Source of the DNA: CAZTLE01 sp964614415
GTDB taxonomy: Bacteria; Bacteroidota; Bacteroidia; Flavobacteriales; Flavobacteriaceae
Assembly (NCBI GenBank): GCA_964614415.1
Contig: CAZTLE010000028.1
Location: 1-28,380, forward strand
Direction: 5' to 3'
DNA: 28,380 bases
Of the stretch, positions 1-8,500 are shown piece after piece; within the stretch, counting starts at the first letter, position 1; the number at the start of each line of letters is the position of its first letter. Made by a program: the position numbers and the translations under genes. The notes beneath the pieces were generated by a model. The model saw only the letters and a list, made by a program, of their open reading frames with translations, was not told the origin of the DNA and did not search any database.

Positions 1-1
1 A

Positions 2-1834
2 ATGCTCTTTCTGAACTTCCGGGAAGTATTTTTGATAGTCATTGATTGTTTCGGGATCATTCAGATCAATATCGGCCACCTCTGCAATCAGCGGACTGTC
101 CGTAAATATTTTCTGTGCAATACGTTTAAATACAGGACCGGTAACATCCGCTCCGTAATATCCTTTGGTCGTGCTTGGCTTGTGGATCACCACTATACAT
201 GAGTACTTTGGGTTCTCGGCGGGGAAATACCCGGCAAACGAAGAAATATAGCGCCGGTTCTGTGCCCAATCGGGATCCGTATACTCGGTCCTTGCGGTCC
301 CTGTCTTTCCGGCCATTGAAAAGTGCTCGGAATACAACGGCTGACCGGTACCTCGCTTCACAACATTCTTAAGTACTTCGTGCATCTTGTTCAGTGCCGT
401 TGTGGAACATATCCTGTCATTGATGATCTCCGTATCATAGGTCGCAATCACATTACCACGTGCTCGCACTTCTTTGATGAACCGGGGACGCACCATTACA
501 CCATCATTAGCTATAGCGTTGTAGAAAGTCAATGTTTGTAAGGGCGTAAGCTGTAAATTGTATCCATAGGCTATGGATGGGAGGGCATTGCGGCTCCAAA
601 TCTGATCCCCCGGTTCCGGAATTACCGGCCGCCCCTCTCCCAAAATGGGGATGCCAACTCTTTGATCCAGACTCCATTCCTTGAACCGGTCAATCAACTT
701 CTGAGGATCTTTGGCGTAATTGTCATCGATGAGGGTAGCCATTCCAATGTTCGAGGACACCTCAAGAGCACGTGCAGCCGAGATCACACCAAAACCACCC
801 CGGCGGGAGTCATTGATATCACGGCCGTAAAATCGTTTTACGCCATTCTTCGTATCGACCACCGTACTGGTATCGATCACCTTGTCCTCCAGGGCGGCCA
901 GGAAGGCCATGACCTTGAAGGTAGAACCCGGTTCGTGAGACTCTCCCACCGCGTAGTTAAGCTTTTCGTAATATGTGCCAAGGCTGGTGCGACCCAGATT
1001 GGATACCGCTTTGATCTCTCCGGTAGCCACTTCCATCACGATCACGCTACCATGCTCAGCTTCATAGAATTCCATCTGCTTTAACAGGGCATGGTGGGCA
1101 ATGTCCTGGATGTTGACATTGATCGTAGAAATAATGTCATATCCGTCCTGCGGTTCCACCTCATTGTCATCGGATACCGGTTTCCACTGTCCTTTGGCGA
1201 TCTTCTGCTTGAGGCGACGACCTTCTTTTCCGCGCAGAAATTCATCGAAAGCTCCTTCGAAACCGACTTCATACACTCCGGGTTGATCGCGCAGTTCGTT
1301 TCCTACCAGACGTTCACCTACTTTACCCAGCGGATGCTCCCGAACTGTTTTTTGATCGGCAATAAAACCACCTTTGTAGGGACCTAAATTGAAGAGTGGG
1401 AAGCTCTTTACTTTCACATAGTCTGAATATCCGAGATCGGATACCACAAGCATATAGCGGTTCTTGTTAGCGCGCGCCTTTCGGAATTTATCTTGATAGT
1501 AGGAAGTCGATCTGCCAAACATGCGGCTCATCTCTTTGGAGAGCGGTCCGATGTAGGTGGTGAAATTCTCTTCGGAAACGGTTACCGCATCAAAGCGGAT
1601 ATCGTACTTGGGAACCGAAGTGGCCAAAAGGCTTCCATCATCGGCATAGACATTGCCTCTGTTTGCAGGAATTGTAAAGTTCTGAGTGGTGTTCTTCTCG
1701 GCCAGGTCCCGGTATTGTTCTCCTTCTACAAACTGAATTTTCACCAGTTGATAAGAGACGAGCAGGGCGAAGACGAACATACACCCGACGATAAAGTAGA
1801 AGCGGTTTAATATGTTCTTTTCTTCAAATGCCAC
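2..1834 (-). CDS. ftsI: Division transpeptidase FtsI (class B penicillin-binding protein), 3' end cut off
   Basis: Class B penicillin-binding protein that cross-links septal peptidoglycan in the periplasm. The visible part is about 611 residues, with no stop before the left window edge, so the C terminus (often a PASTA domain in this family) is not seen. An N-terminal membrane anchor spans about residues 11-30, followed by the PBP dimerisation region. The transpeptidase motifs are all present: STFK (nucleophile Ser about residue 304), SSN (about 360-362) and KTG (about 510-512). The start is taken as GTG at 1834, giving MAFEEKNILNRFYF, because no ATG lies upstream in frame before ftsL ends; only two bases separate this GTG from the ftsL stop. 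It is the last gene of the mraZ-rsmH-ftsL-ftsI series in the window. Identity is secure from the motifs and position; the exact start is likely. Confidence 0.96.
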   Translation of the reverse strand, partial: MAFEEKNILNRFYFIVGCMFVFALLVSYQLVKIQFVEGEQYRDLAEKNTTQNFTIPANRGNVYADDGSLLATSVPKYDIRFDAVTVSEENFTTYIGPLSKEMSRMFGRSTSYYQDKFRKARANKNRYMLVVSDLGYSDYVKVKSFPLFNLGPYKGGFIADQKTVREHPLGKVGERLVGNELRDQPGVYEVGFEGAFDEFLRGKEGRRLKQKIAKGQWKPVSDDNEVEPQDGYDIISTINVNIQDIAHHALLKQMEFYEAEHGSVIVMEVATGEIKAVSNLGRTSLGTYYEKLNYAVGESHEPGSTFKVMAFLAALEDKVIDTSTVVDTKNGVKRFYGRDINDSRRGGFGVISAARALEVSSNIGMATLIDDNYAKDPQKLIDRFKEWSLDQRVGIPILGEGRPVIPEPGDQIWSRNALPSIAYGYNLQLTPLQTLTFYNAIANDGVMVRPRFIKEVRARGNVIATYDTEIINDRICSTTALNKMHEVLKNVVKRGTGQPLYSEHFSMAGKTGTARTEYTDPDWAQNRRYISSFAGYFPAENPKYSCIVVIHKPSTTKGYYGADVTGPVFKRIAQKIFTDSPLIAEVADIDLNDPETINDYQKYFPEVQKEH

Positions 1835-1836
1835 CG

Positions 1837-2157
1837 CTAATTTCCGTTTCTTGTTATCTTAATTTTTTGAGGCGGCGTGACCGAAGGTTCCAAACCTCGC
1901 TGAGACATCGCCGTTATAATCCTACTTTCCATACGCAATTGCATGAGCTTCATGCGCAGGTCGACGTATTCGCTTTTCAGCTCTTTTACATCATTATTCA
2001 ACTCAGCAATGCGATGCACTTTACGATCGGCACTGTGAGAACTGGCGATCATTATAAGCGCCAGGACGGAAAGGAAAATGATAAAGCGCCAGTTCTTAAA
2101 AGCATCGTCGCTTACCAGAAACTTTCCTTTAATGATATTATATACGTTCTTGTTCAT
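1837..2157 (-). CDS. ftsL: FtsL-like cell division protein
   Basis: Small bitopic membrane protein (106 residues) in the position of ftsL between rsmH and ftsI. In other bacteria FtsL forms a complex with FtsB and FtsQ that controls FtsW/FtsI activity at the septum. The sequence shows a short basic cytoplasmic N terminus, one membrane span at about residues 25-40 (FIIFLSVLALIMIA), then a heptad-rich helical stretch at about 46-80 compatible with a coiled coil. FtsL proteins diverge strongly, so the call rests on length, topology and gene order more than residue identity. It is separated from rsmH by 64 bases that carry an imperfect hairpin repeat, and is followed two bases later by the GTG of ftsI, suggesting coupled translation. 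Confidence 0.85.
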   Translation of the reverse strand: MNKNVYNIIKGKFLVSDDAFKNWRFIIFLSVLALIMIASSHSADRKVHRIAELNNDVKELKSEYVDLRMKLMQLRMESRIITAMSQRGLEPSVTPPQKIKITRNGN

Positions 2158-2168
2158 TTATCTTAACT

Positions 2169-2220
2169 GGAGATCGAGTGTCAGCCTGAACGCAGTCGAA
2201 GGCTGATGTATCGAGATCTC
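2169..2220. repeat. Imperfect palindromic intergenic repeat between rsmH and ftsL
   Basis: A 52-base element fills nearly the whole rsmH-ftsL gap and starts one base after the rsmH stop. Its arms (GAGATCGAGTGTCAGCCT and AGGCTGATGTATCGAGATCTC) pair with a few mismatches around the loop core GAACGCAGTCGA. It resembles the short intergenic repeats with a CTTCGACTGCG core that I know from many flavobacterial genomes; that resemblance is from memory. It would form a hairpin in the dcw transcript but has no T-run, so it is not an obvious terminator. Confidence 0.6.
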
Positions 2221-2221
2221 T

Positions 2222-3118
2222 TTATAATTTTTCAGCTACACGAAGCTTGGCGCTTCGGGCCCTGCTATTCTCGTTAATCTCTTCTTCTGAAGGCGCCATA
2301 AACTTACCTACCGGCTTAAAAGGCACCTCTACCCTGCCAAACACATCCTTCTCAGGCTCTCCTTCGAACAGCCCATTCCGCATATAGCGTTTCACCAATC
2401 GATCTTCCAAAGAGTGATAGGAAATGAGGCTGAGTCGGCCACCGGGTTTTAACACCTCAGCCGTTTGCAATAGAAATTCCTTAAGTGCCTCCAGTTCCTG
2501 GTTCACTTCAATGCGTATCGCCTGGTACACCTGTGCCAGGGTCTTATTTTCTTTGTTTCTGGGTAAAAATCTGCGTAGTGTTTCCTTTAATTGATCACCG
2601 GTCGAAATAGGAGCTTGCTGTCTGGCTTCGACGATAACTCTGGCCATTCCCGCAGCAGCCCGCAATTCCCCGTACTGTGAGAGTATTTTTCTAAGCGCTT
2701 CTTCAGCATATGTATTTATAACGTCAAAAGCAGAGAAATCCTTGTTCTGATCCATCCTCATATCGAGTTCGGAAGAAAAACGTGTCGAAAAACCGCGTTC
2801 AGGCTCGTCAAACTGATGGGACGAAACCCCAAAGTCACCCAGAATACCGTCCACCTGTGTATGACCGTAAAACCGGAGGAAGCGTTTTAAGTACCTGAAG
2901 TTTTCATTGATGAGCTGAAATCTAGGATCGTCAATGGCATTTTGAAGTGCATCCGTATCCTGATCGAAGGCAATGAGCTTTCCGTTGGGACTTAACCGTT
3001 TGAGGATTTCCCGGGAATGCCCTCCGCCGCCAAAGGTCACATCCACATATACCCCATCGGGTTGGATGTTGAGCCCGTCTACAGTTTCGGTCAACAATAC
3101 CGGTCTATGATATTCCAT
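2222..3118 (-). CDS. rsmH: 16S rRNA (cytosine(1402)-N(4))-methyltransferase RsmH
   Basis: SAM-dependent methyltransferase that modifies C1402 of 16S rRNA in the ribosomal decoding centre; also known as MraW. The SAM-binding glycine loop FGGGGHS lies at about residues 29-35, and the family motif SYHSLEDRLVK lies near residue 225. Length is 298 residues, normal for the family. I chose the ATG at 3118, giving MEYHRPVLL, because that is the conserved family N terminus; the frame is open upstream to 3139, which would add seven residues. The start lies inside the end of mraZ (about 14 bases of overlap), as expected of a co-transcribed, translationally coupled pair. Confidence 0.97.
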   Translation of the reverse strand: MEYHRPVLLTETVDGLNIQPDGVYVDVTFGGGGHSREILKRLSPNGKLIAFDQDTDALQNAIDDPRFQLINENFRYLKRFLRFYGHTQVDGILGDFGVSSHQFDEPERGFSTRFSSELDMRMDQNKDFSAFDVINTYAEEALRKILSQYGELRAAAGMARVIVEARQQAPISTGDQLKETLRRFLPRNKENKTLAQVYQAIRIEVNQELEALKEFLLQTAEVLKPGGRLSLISYHSLEDRLVKRYMRNGLFEGEPEKDVFGRVEVPFKPVGKFMAPSEEEINENSRARSAKLRVAEKL

Positions 3119-3578
3119 CAGAAGCATCGCTTGCATCACCCATTACTTCTTCAGCCAAATCCGCAAAGTCACTGGCTGCGTCATCAATGGCCTGTTCGTA
3201 TTTATCCTTGTCCCAGATTTCAACAATGTTAATCGCAGAGGAAACAACCAACTCCTTATCGATCCCCGCAAAGGCGGTGAGATCTTTGGGAATTAATATT
3301 CTTCCTGCTGCATCGAGTTCTACAGTTCTAACTCCAGCCGTAAAACGACGAATGAAGTCGTTGTTCTTTCTGTTGAACCGATTCAGGCCACTCACCTTGG
3401 CCATGAGCGCGTTCCACTCGTCCATGGGATACAACTCAAGACAAGGCTGAAAAACGGCACGTTTAATCACAAAGCCCTTGCCCGCAACCGCGGCCAACTG
3501 CTTCTTGAGATCGGCCGGGATCATTACCCGTCCTTTCACGTCTGCCTTACACTGATATGTCCCTATTAAGTTGAGCAT
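3105..3578 (-). CDS. mraZ: Transcriptional regulator MraZ
   Basis: First gene of the dcw cluster and DNA-binding autorepressor of it in characterised bacteria. The 157-residue protein contains two SpoVT-AbrB-type repeats, each marked by a GR(V/I)(M/L)IP motif: KGRVMIPADL at about residues 15-24 and AGRILIPKDL at about residues 92-101. This duplicated architecture is diagnostic of MraZ, which forms ring-shaped oligomers. The start ATG at 3578 follows a purine-rich GGGAGGGG stretch, unusually Shine-Dalgarno-like for this phylum. Four GTGG boxes upstream are likely its own operator, and a TATATTTG element lies between them and the gene. The C terminus is rich in Asp and Ser and overlaps the rsmH start. 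Confidence 0.97.
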   Translation of the reverse strand: MLNLIGTYQCKADVKGRVMIPADLKKQLAAVAGKGFVIKRAVFQPCLELYPMDEWNALMAKVSGLNRFNRKNNDFIRRFTAGVRTVELDAAGRILIPKDLTAFAGIDKELVVSSAINIVEIWDKDKYEQAIDDAASDFADLAEEVMGDASDASDGIS

Positions 3579-3607
3579 CGGAACCCCTCCCGAATAACAT
3601 TTAACTC

Positions 3608-3615
3608 CAAATATA
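3608..3615 (-). promoter_or_regulatory. Putative -7 promoter element for mraZ
   Basis: On the minus strand this reads TATATTTG, an exact match to the Bacteroidota -7 consensus TAnnTTTG, about 30 bases ahead of the mraZ start. A clean -33 TTTG is not evident at the usual spacing; the region upstream is occupied by the MraZ-type boxes. Confidence 0.5.
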
Positions 3616-3625
3616 GAAAACTATT

Positions 3626-3671
3626 ACCACAATTTACCACATTTTCCCACATTGTTGATAAGTTTTCCCAC
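3626..3671 (-). promoter_or_regulatory. MraZ-type operator: four direct GTGG boxes
   Basis: Reading towards mraZ on the minus strand there are four direct boxes: GTGGG, GTGGG, GTGGT and GTGGT. The last three are spaced exactly 10 bases apart and the first lies 21 bases further upstream, so all sit on nearly the same helix face. Characterised MraZ proteins bind direct TGGG-type repeats spaced one helical turn apart upstream of mraZ. The position directly upstream of the predicted -7 element fits autoregulation of the dcw cluster. The assignment is by analogy; binding is not shown by sequence alone. Confidence 0.75.
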
Positions 3672-3733
3672 AACGCTCAAAAGGGGGTAAAAATTTTGAA
3701 ACACGCGTCGAAGTTGTATATTCAATGCTGAAA

Positions 3734-3751
3734 TAAATTTGTGTACTTTTG
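3734..3751 (+). promoter_or_regulatory. Putative promoter (two -7 candidates) of the hydrolase-engB operon
   Basis: Two overlapping-region matches to TAnnTTTG occur ahead of the hydrolase: TAAATTTG at 3734-3741 and TACTTTTG at 3744-3751. A TTG at 3714-3716 lies 17 bases upstream of the first, a plausible -33 element. Which one is used cannot be decided from sequence. Confidence 0.45.
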
Positions 3752-3775
3752 CGGAGTCAATTTTAGCACGTGACA

Positions 3776-4540
3776 ATGGGGCACCAATTAAAGCAAGAAG
3801 GAAAATTTTCATACCTCGAACTGGGCGAAGGCACACCCATCATCATTATGCATGGTCTTATGGGTGGACTTAGCAATTTTAATGGTGTGGTAGACCATTT
3901 TCCGAAACAGGGATATAAGGTTCTCATCCCTGAACTTCCCATTTACTCTATGCCGTTACTGAAGACCAATGTGAAGAACATCGCTGTCTTCGTTTCGGAA
4001 TTCATAAACCATAAAGGTTTTGAGCAGGTTATCCTTCTGGGTAACTCTTTGGGAGGTCATGTAGGGCTCTTGTGCACCAAGTTGTTTCCCGACAAGGTAA
4101 AAGCATTGGTCATCACAGGTAGCTCGGGATTGTATGAAAGTGCCATGGGAGAGACCTATCCGAAGCGTGGTGATTACGATTACATCCGGAAAAAGGCAGA
4201 AGCTGTTTTTTACGACCCTGCCGTTGCTACCAAGGAGATCGTTGACGAGGTCTACGCCTCTGTAAACGACAGAAATAAGCTCATCCGTACATTGTCCATC
4301 GCCAAGAGTGCCATACGACACAACATGGCAAAGGACTTACCCAACATGCCAAATCCAACATGCATCATCTGGGGTAAGAACGATACCGTTACACCTCCTG
4401 AAGTGGCTGAGGAGTTTCATGCCTTGTTACCCGATTCCAACCTATACTGGATTGATAAATGCGGTCATGCTGCCATGATGGAGCACCCCGACGAGTTTAA
4501 CCGTATCCTGCACGAATGGTTGCAGGAACGCGGCTTCTAA
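3776..4540 (+). CDS. Alpha/beta-fold hydrolase
   Basis: Cytoplasmic alpha/beta hydrolase of 254 residues, no signal peptide. The fold is shown by the oxyanion-loop motif HGLMGG (about residues 26-31), the nucleophile elbow GNSLGG with Ser about 91, an acid at Asp about 203 (in WGKNDTVTP) and His about 231 (in KCGHAAMMEHP). The complete triad points to an active esterase, lipase or C-C hydrolase; the substrate cannot be read from sequence. ATG at 3776 is preferred; a GTG two codons earlier (3770) is also in frame. Its stop lies nine bases ahead of engB, so the two are probably co-transcribed. Confidence 0.9.
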   Translation: MGHQLKQEGKFSYLELGEGTPIIIMHGLMGGLSNFNGVVDHFPKQGYKVLIPELPIYSMPLLKTNVKNIAVFVSEFINHKGFEQVILLGNSLGGHVGLLCTKLFPDKVKALVITGSSGLYESAMGETYPKRGDYDYIRKKAEAVFYDPAVATKEIVDEVYASVNDRNKLIRTLSIAKSAIRHNMAKDLPNMPNPTCIIWGKNDTVTPPEVAEEFHALLPDSNLYWIDKCGHAAMMEHPDEFNRILHEWLQERGF

Positions 4541-4549
4541 GTTAGTATC

Positions 4550-5155
4550 ATGTTAATCAAATCGGCCGAATTTGTAGTGAGCAACAGTGATGTTGCCAAA
4601 TGCCCCAATAACAGGCTTCCCGAATATGCTTTTATTGGCCGGTCCAATGTGGGTAAATCGTCGCTCATCAACATGCTAATGCAACGGAAAAGCCTGGCCA
4701 AGACTTCAGGCAGGCCCGGAAAGACACAACTCATCAATCATTTTCTGATCAATAAGAACTGGTACCTGGTCGACCTACCCGGGTACGGCTATGCGCGCGT
4801 TTCCAAAAGCGAAAAGAAGGTATTTCAGAAGTTTATTACGCAGTATTTTCGAAAACGTCAACAATTGGTACTTGCTTTCGTGCTGGTAGATTGCCGTCAC
4901 GAACCTCAGAAGATAGATCTGGAATTCATGCGATGGATGGGTGAGAACGAGATTCCCTTCTCTATTATTTTCACGAAAGCAGACAAGCTGAAGGAAAACG
5001 CGCTTGAACGCAATGTTAAGCATTACGTAGAAGTTCTGTTGGAAAGTTGGGAAGAGGTTCCACCCTATTTCATTACGTCCTCAAGCCATGGAACGGGACG
5101 GGAAGAGCTACTTGAATATATCGATACGATCAATCGCGAGCTGACCGCCTCATAA
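4550..5155 (+). CDS. engB: Ribosome biogenesis GTP-binding protein EngB/YsxC
   Basis: TRAFAC-class GTPase needed for assembly of the large ribosomal subunit in studied bacteria. At 201 residues it has the normal family length. The G motifs are all visible: G1 GRSNVGKSS (about residues 30-38), the switch region SGRPGKT (53-59), G3 DLPGYG (75-80), G4 TKAD (142-145) and a G5-like TSSSHGTGR near 176-184. ATG at 4550 is nine bases after the hydrolase stop. The 3' end overlaps the convergent gene at 5130 by 26 bases. Confidence 0.97.
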   Translation: MLIKSAEFVVSNSDVAKCPNNRLPEYAFIGRSNVGKSSLINMLMQRKSLAKTSGRPGKTQLINHFLINKNWYLVDLPGYGYARVSKSEKKVFQKFITQYFRKRQQLVLAFVLVDCRHEPQKIDLEFMRWMGENEIPFSIIFTKADKLKENALERNVKHYVEVLLESWEEVPPYFITSSSHGTGREELLEYIDTINRELTAS

Positions 5156-5486
5156 TTTCTTCGATCAGATCCTCAGCTGAAGTGAGTGCATCCAATTCCC
5201 CTTTGGAAATAAACCGATTAAGGCTTCCGTTCTCTTCGGAATAGACGGCCGGGAATTCTTCGTTCACATCTGCAAACTTCTTTTGAAACTCATCGCGGTG
5301 TAGGAAAGTCATTTCATGGGAAGAGCCCTGGCGAAAGGCTTTCCAAAGCTTGTCTTCGGAAAAGGCCCCGTAGGTAATCGCACAGAGATTGCAGTCGTAG
5401 GTTTCCGGGCTTACCACCTTATGAATGCTATCCATATAGCTATTAAGCCTTCCCGAATCGGCATTATATACAAAAACGAGCTTCAT
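5130..5486 (-). CDS. Small conserved-looking protein with a CNLC (CxxC) motif, function unknown
   Basis: I do not recognise a characterised family. The preferred start is ATG at 5486 (MKLVFVYNADSG), giving 118 residues; the frame is open nine codons further upstream. The N terminus looks like the first beta strand of a small alpha/beta fold, and YDCNLCAITYG around residues 30-40 carries two cysteines spaced CxxC, compatible with a thiol/redox or metal-binding role. There is no signal peptide or membrane span. It converges on engB with a 26-base overlap of coding ends, and no terminator fits between them. A similar start motif occurs in flavobacterial hypothetical proteins as far as I recall. 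Function is left open. Confidence 0.75.
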   Translation of the reverse strand: MKLVFVYNADSGRLNSYMDSIHKVVSPETYDCNLCAITYGAFSEDKLWKAFRQGSSHEMTFLHRDEFQKKFADVNEEFPAVYSEENGSLNRFISKGELDALTSAEDLIEEIMRRSARD

Positions 5487-5534
5487 ACTACTTGAGTTCG
5501 CAGGTATTCTCAAAAGTACATTTTATGACAGAAA

Positions 5535-5566
5535 CGAAAAAGGAGCAGCCATAAGGACTGCTCCCG
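5535..5566 (-). terminator. Rho-independent terminator of the repeat-protein gene
   Basis: On the minus strand a 7-bp stem (GGAGCAG at one arm, CTGCTCC at the other, 5558-5564 and 5542-5548) with a 9-base loop is followed directly by TTTTTCGTTTC. It begins about 30 bases after the stop of the gene ending at 5595. Confidence 0.85.
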
Positions 5567-5594
5567 GTTGTCAACTAACAAACACTCTGAAGAA

Positions 5595-8500
5595 TTATCG
5601 CTTCACGAGTTTCTTGGTTACAGAAGCACCGCTGTTCGCATCTGAAATACGCACCAGATACGTTCCTGAAGAAAGCGATGCTATGTCCAGTTGGGTTTCG
5701 GTTTGGGCTTCAAACTCGCGAAGACCTACTTCACGACCTTGCAGATCGTAGATCACTACCTGCAAACGAGTAGCCTGAGTTCCGGAATAGCCAATATTCA
5801 CGGAATTAACGGCCGGATTGGGGAAAATGGTAAGATCGTTCTCTAAGTTGAAATCGTCCGTGTTCAGTACCTCACAATCATTCCCTGTAACGCGGGTTAC
5901 GATAACAGGATTAGAGAAATCATAACAACCGTCCAAATCGGTAAGATTGTTTCCAACAGCAAGACCCGTTAGGCCAGGTTCGTAACGAATGTACCAGATG
6001 TCACAAACTCCCGGACCTGCTCCGTCAAGGTCGAAAGGTGGTGCCGGTGGCAATGCCAGGATATCTCCCGTGGCCTGGTCGGTAATCACCCAGCCTCCGT
6101 TCGTTCCAACGCTATTTCCTACAACTTCAACATCAATAGGATCTGCAATTCCATCAGAGGCACAAATAGTCACTTCGGTACTGGTTGTTCCTGTAATTTG
6201 AATAGCGGCACCATCTACACCATTGCGGTTCACGGAAATAGGATTGGAGAAGTCAAAGCATCCAACGAGATCCGCCACATTCTCACCTACTTCAAGCCCC
6301 ATTAAACCTGTTTGATAGCGGATGTACCAGATGTCACATACACCATCGCCAGCACCTTCCAGATCAAACGGTGGTCCGGGAGGCAACGCGAGTATGGTTC
6401 CTGTGGCCTGATCGGTAATTACCCAACCATTGAAAGGACCTACTCCGGCTCCCGTGATATCAACATCAATGGGATCTCCAACGCCATCACCTGCACAGAT
6501 ATCAACTGTTGTAGCTCCGGTTCCGGCTATTTCTATAGCGGCACCATCTACACCCAATCTGTTAACACTTACGGGGTTTGAAAGATCGAAACATCCATCC
6601 AGATCGGCCAGATTATTTCCGGTGGCAAGTCCTGATAGACCATTGGCATAACGTATGTACCAAATATCACATACTCCCGCTCCGGCACCTTCCAGGTCAA
6701 ATGGAGGTGCAGGAGGTAAGGCCAAAATATCTCCTGTGGCATTATCGGTAATAATCCATCCGCCTACGTCACCCACTCCGGTTCCGTCGATAGTAACACC
6801 TATTGGATTGGGGATACCGTCACCTGCGCAAATGGATACAGTTGTATTTCCGGCACTTCCGGTCACAAAAATGGGAGGAGCAAAGGTAACTTCGCGATTC
6901 ACGCTAATTGGATTCGACAGGTCAAAGCAACCGTTCAAATTGGTCACGTCTTCCCCTACCGAAAGTCCGGTCAATCCGGGCTCGTAGCGAATGTACCAGA
7001 TATCACAAATTCCTGATCCGGCTCCGTCGAGGTCGAACGGTGGCCCCGGAGGCAAGGCAAGAATAGTTCCTGTAGCCTGATCGGTAATCACCCAACCGTT
7101 GTTGGTTCCTACTCCCGTACCTACGATGGATACATCGATAGGGTCTCCAATACCGTCTCCTGCACAAATAATTGTAGAGGTAGCGCCGGTTCCGGTAATC
7201 TCAATGGCCGCAGCATCTACGCCGGTCCGGTTCACAGTAATAGGATTGGAGAAATCGAAACAACCGCTAAGATCAGCCACATTATTTCCTAAGACCAACC
7301 CGGTTAGTCCGGTTTCATAACGGATATACCAGATATCACATACTCCGGCTCCCGCTCCTTCAAGGTCAAAGGGTGGTGCAGGTGGCAATCCAAGGATCTC
7401 ACCCGTGGCGTTATCGGTAATTACCCAACCGCCAACATCACCTACACCTGTACCAACTATAGTTACATCGATAGGATCACCAACGCCATCTCCTGCACAG
7501 ATATCAATGGAAGTAGCTCCGGTTCCTGTAATTTCAATGGCTGCGCCGTTAACTTCGTTTCTGGTAACGCTAATTGGATTGGAAAGGTCAAAACATCCCG
7601 CAATGTCGTTCAGGTTGTTACCAAGAGCAATTCCGGTTGTTCCTGTTGCATATCGTACATAGTAGATATCGCAAACGCCTTCGAATACGCCTTCCAAATC
7701 AAATGGAGGTCCGGGAGGAAGTGCGAGTATATTTCCGGTGGCCTGATCTGTGATAATCCAGCCATTGTTGTCTCCTACTCCGGCACCAACGATGGATACG
7801 TCAATGGGATCGGCATTTCCATCACCCGAGCAAATCTCGGCCGTTGTTGCTCCCGTTCCCGTGATTTCGATGGCAGCCGCATCGGCTGGATCGGTTCTGT
7901 AAACAGTAATAGCATTTGAGAGATCAAAACATCCGGTGATGTCGGCAATATTGTTCCCCAAACCAATTCCGGTGGTTCCTGTCGCATAGCGGACATAGTA
8001 GATATTGCAGACGCCAACACCGGCACCGTCCAGGTCAAAAGTCGTCTGACTAGCCGGAGGTAGCGCCAGAATGTTTCCTGTGGTCTGGTCCGTAATAATC
8101 CAACCGTTGTTATCACCAACTGTGGGCCCTATGATAGTAACATCAATGGGGTCACCTGTCCCATCCACACAAATAGACGTCATGGTCTCACCGGTCCCGG
8201 TGATCTCGATCGCCCCTGCATCGGCAGGATCGGTTCTGTAGACTGTAATTGCATTTGACAGGTCGAAGCAGCCGGTTATACCACTTATGTTACTACCTAA
8301 GGCAATTCCTGTCGTTCCCGCTTCGTAGCGAACATAATAGATGTCACATACGCCGACACCTGCTCCGTCCAGATCGAAAGTCGTCTGACTCGCCGGCGGC
8401 AATGCCAGGATGTCTCCTGTAGCACTGTCTGTGATTATCCAACCATTGTTAGTTCCAACCGGAGTACCTACAATGGTAACATCTACAGGATCAGCGGTCC

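Noticed and set aside
3624..3836. Minus-strand reading frame over the mraZ upstream region
   Set aside because: It spans the operator boxes and the divergent hydrolase start; it has no family-like features.
5989..7662. Several plus-strand Pro/Ser/Thr-rich reading frames opposite the repeat protein
   Set aside because: They recur with the same period as the minus-strand repeats and have similar composition in each copy, so they are antisense shadows of the repeat gene.
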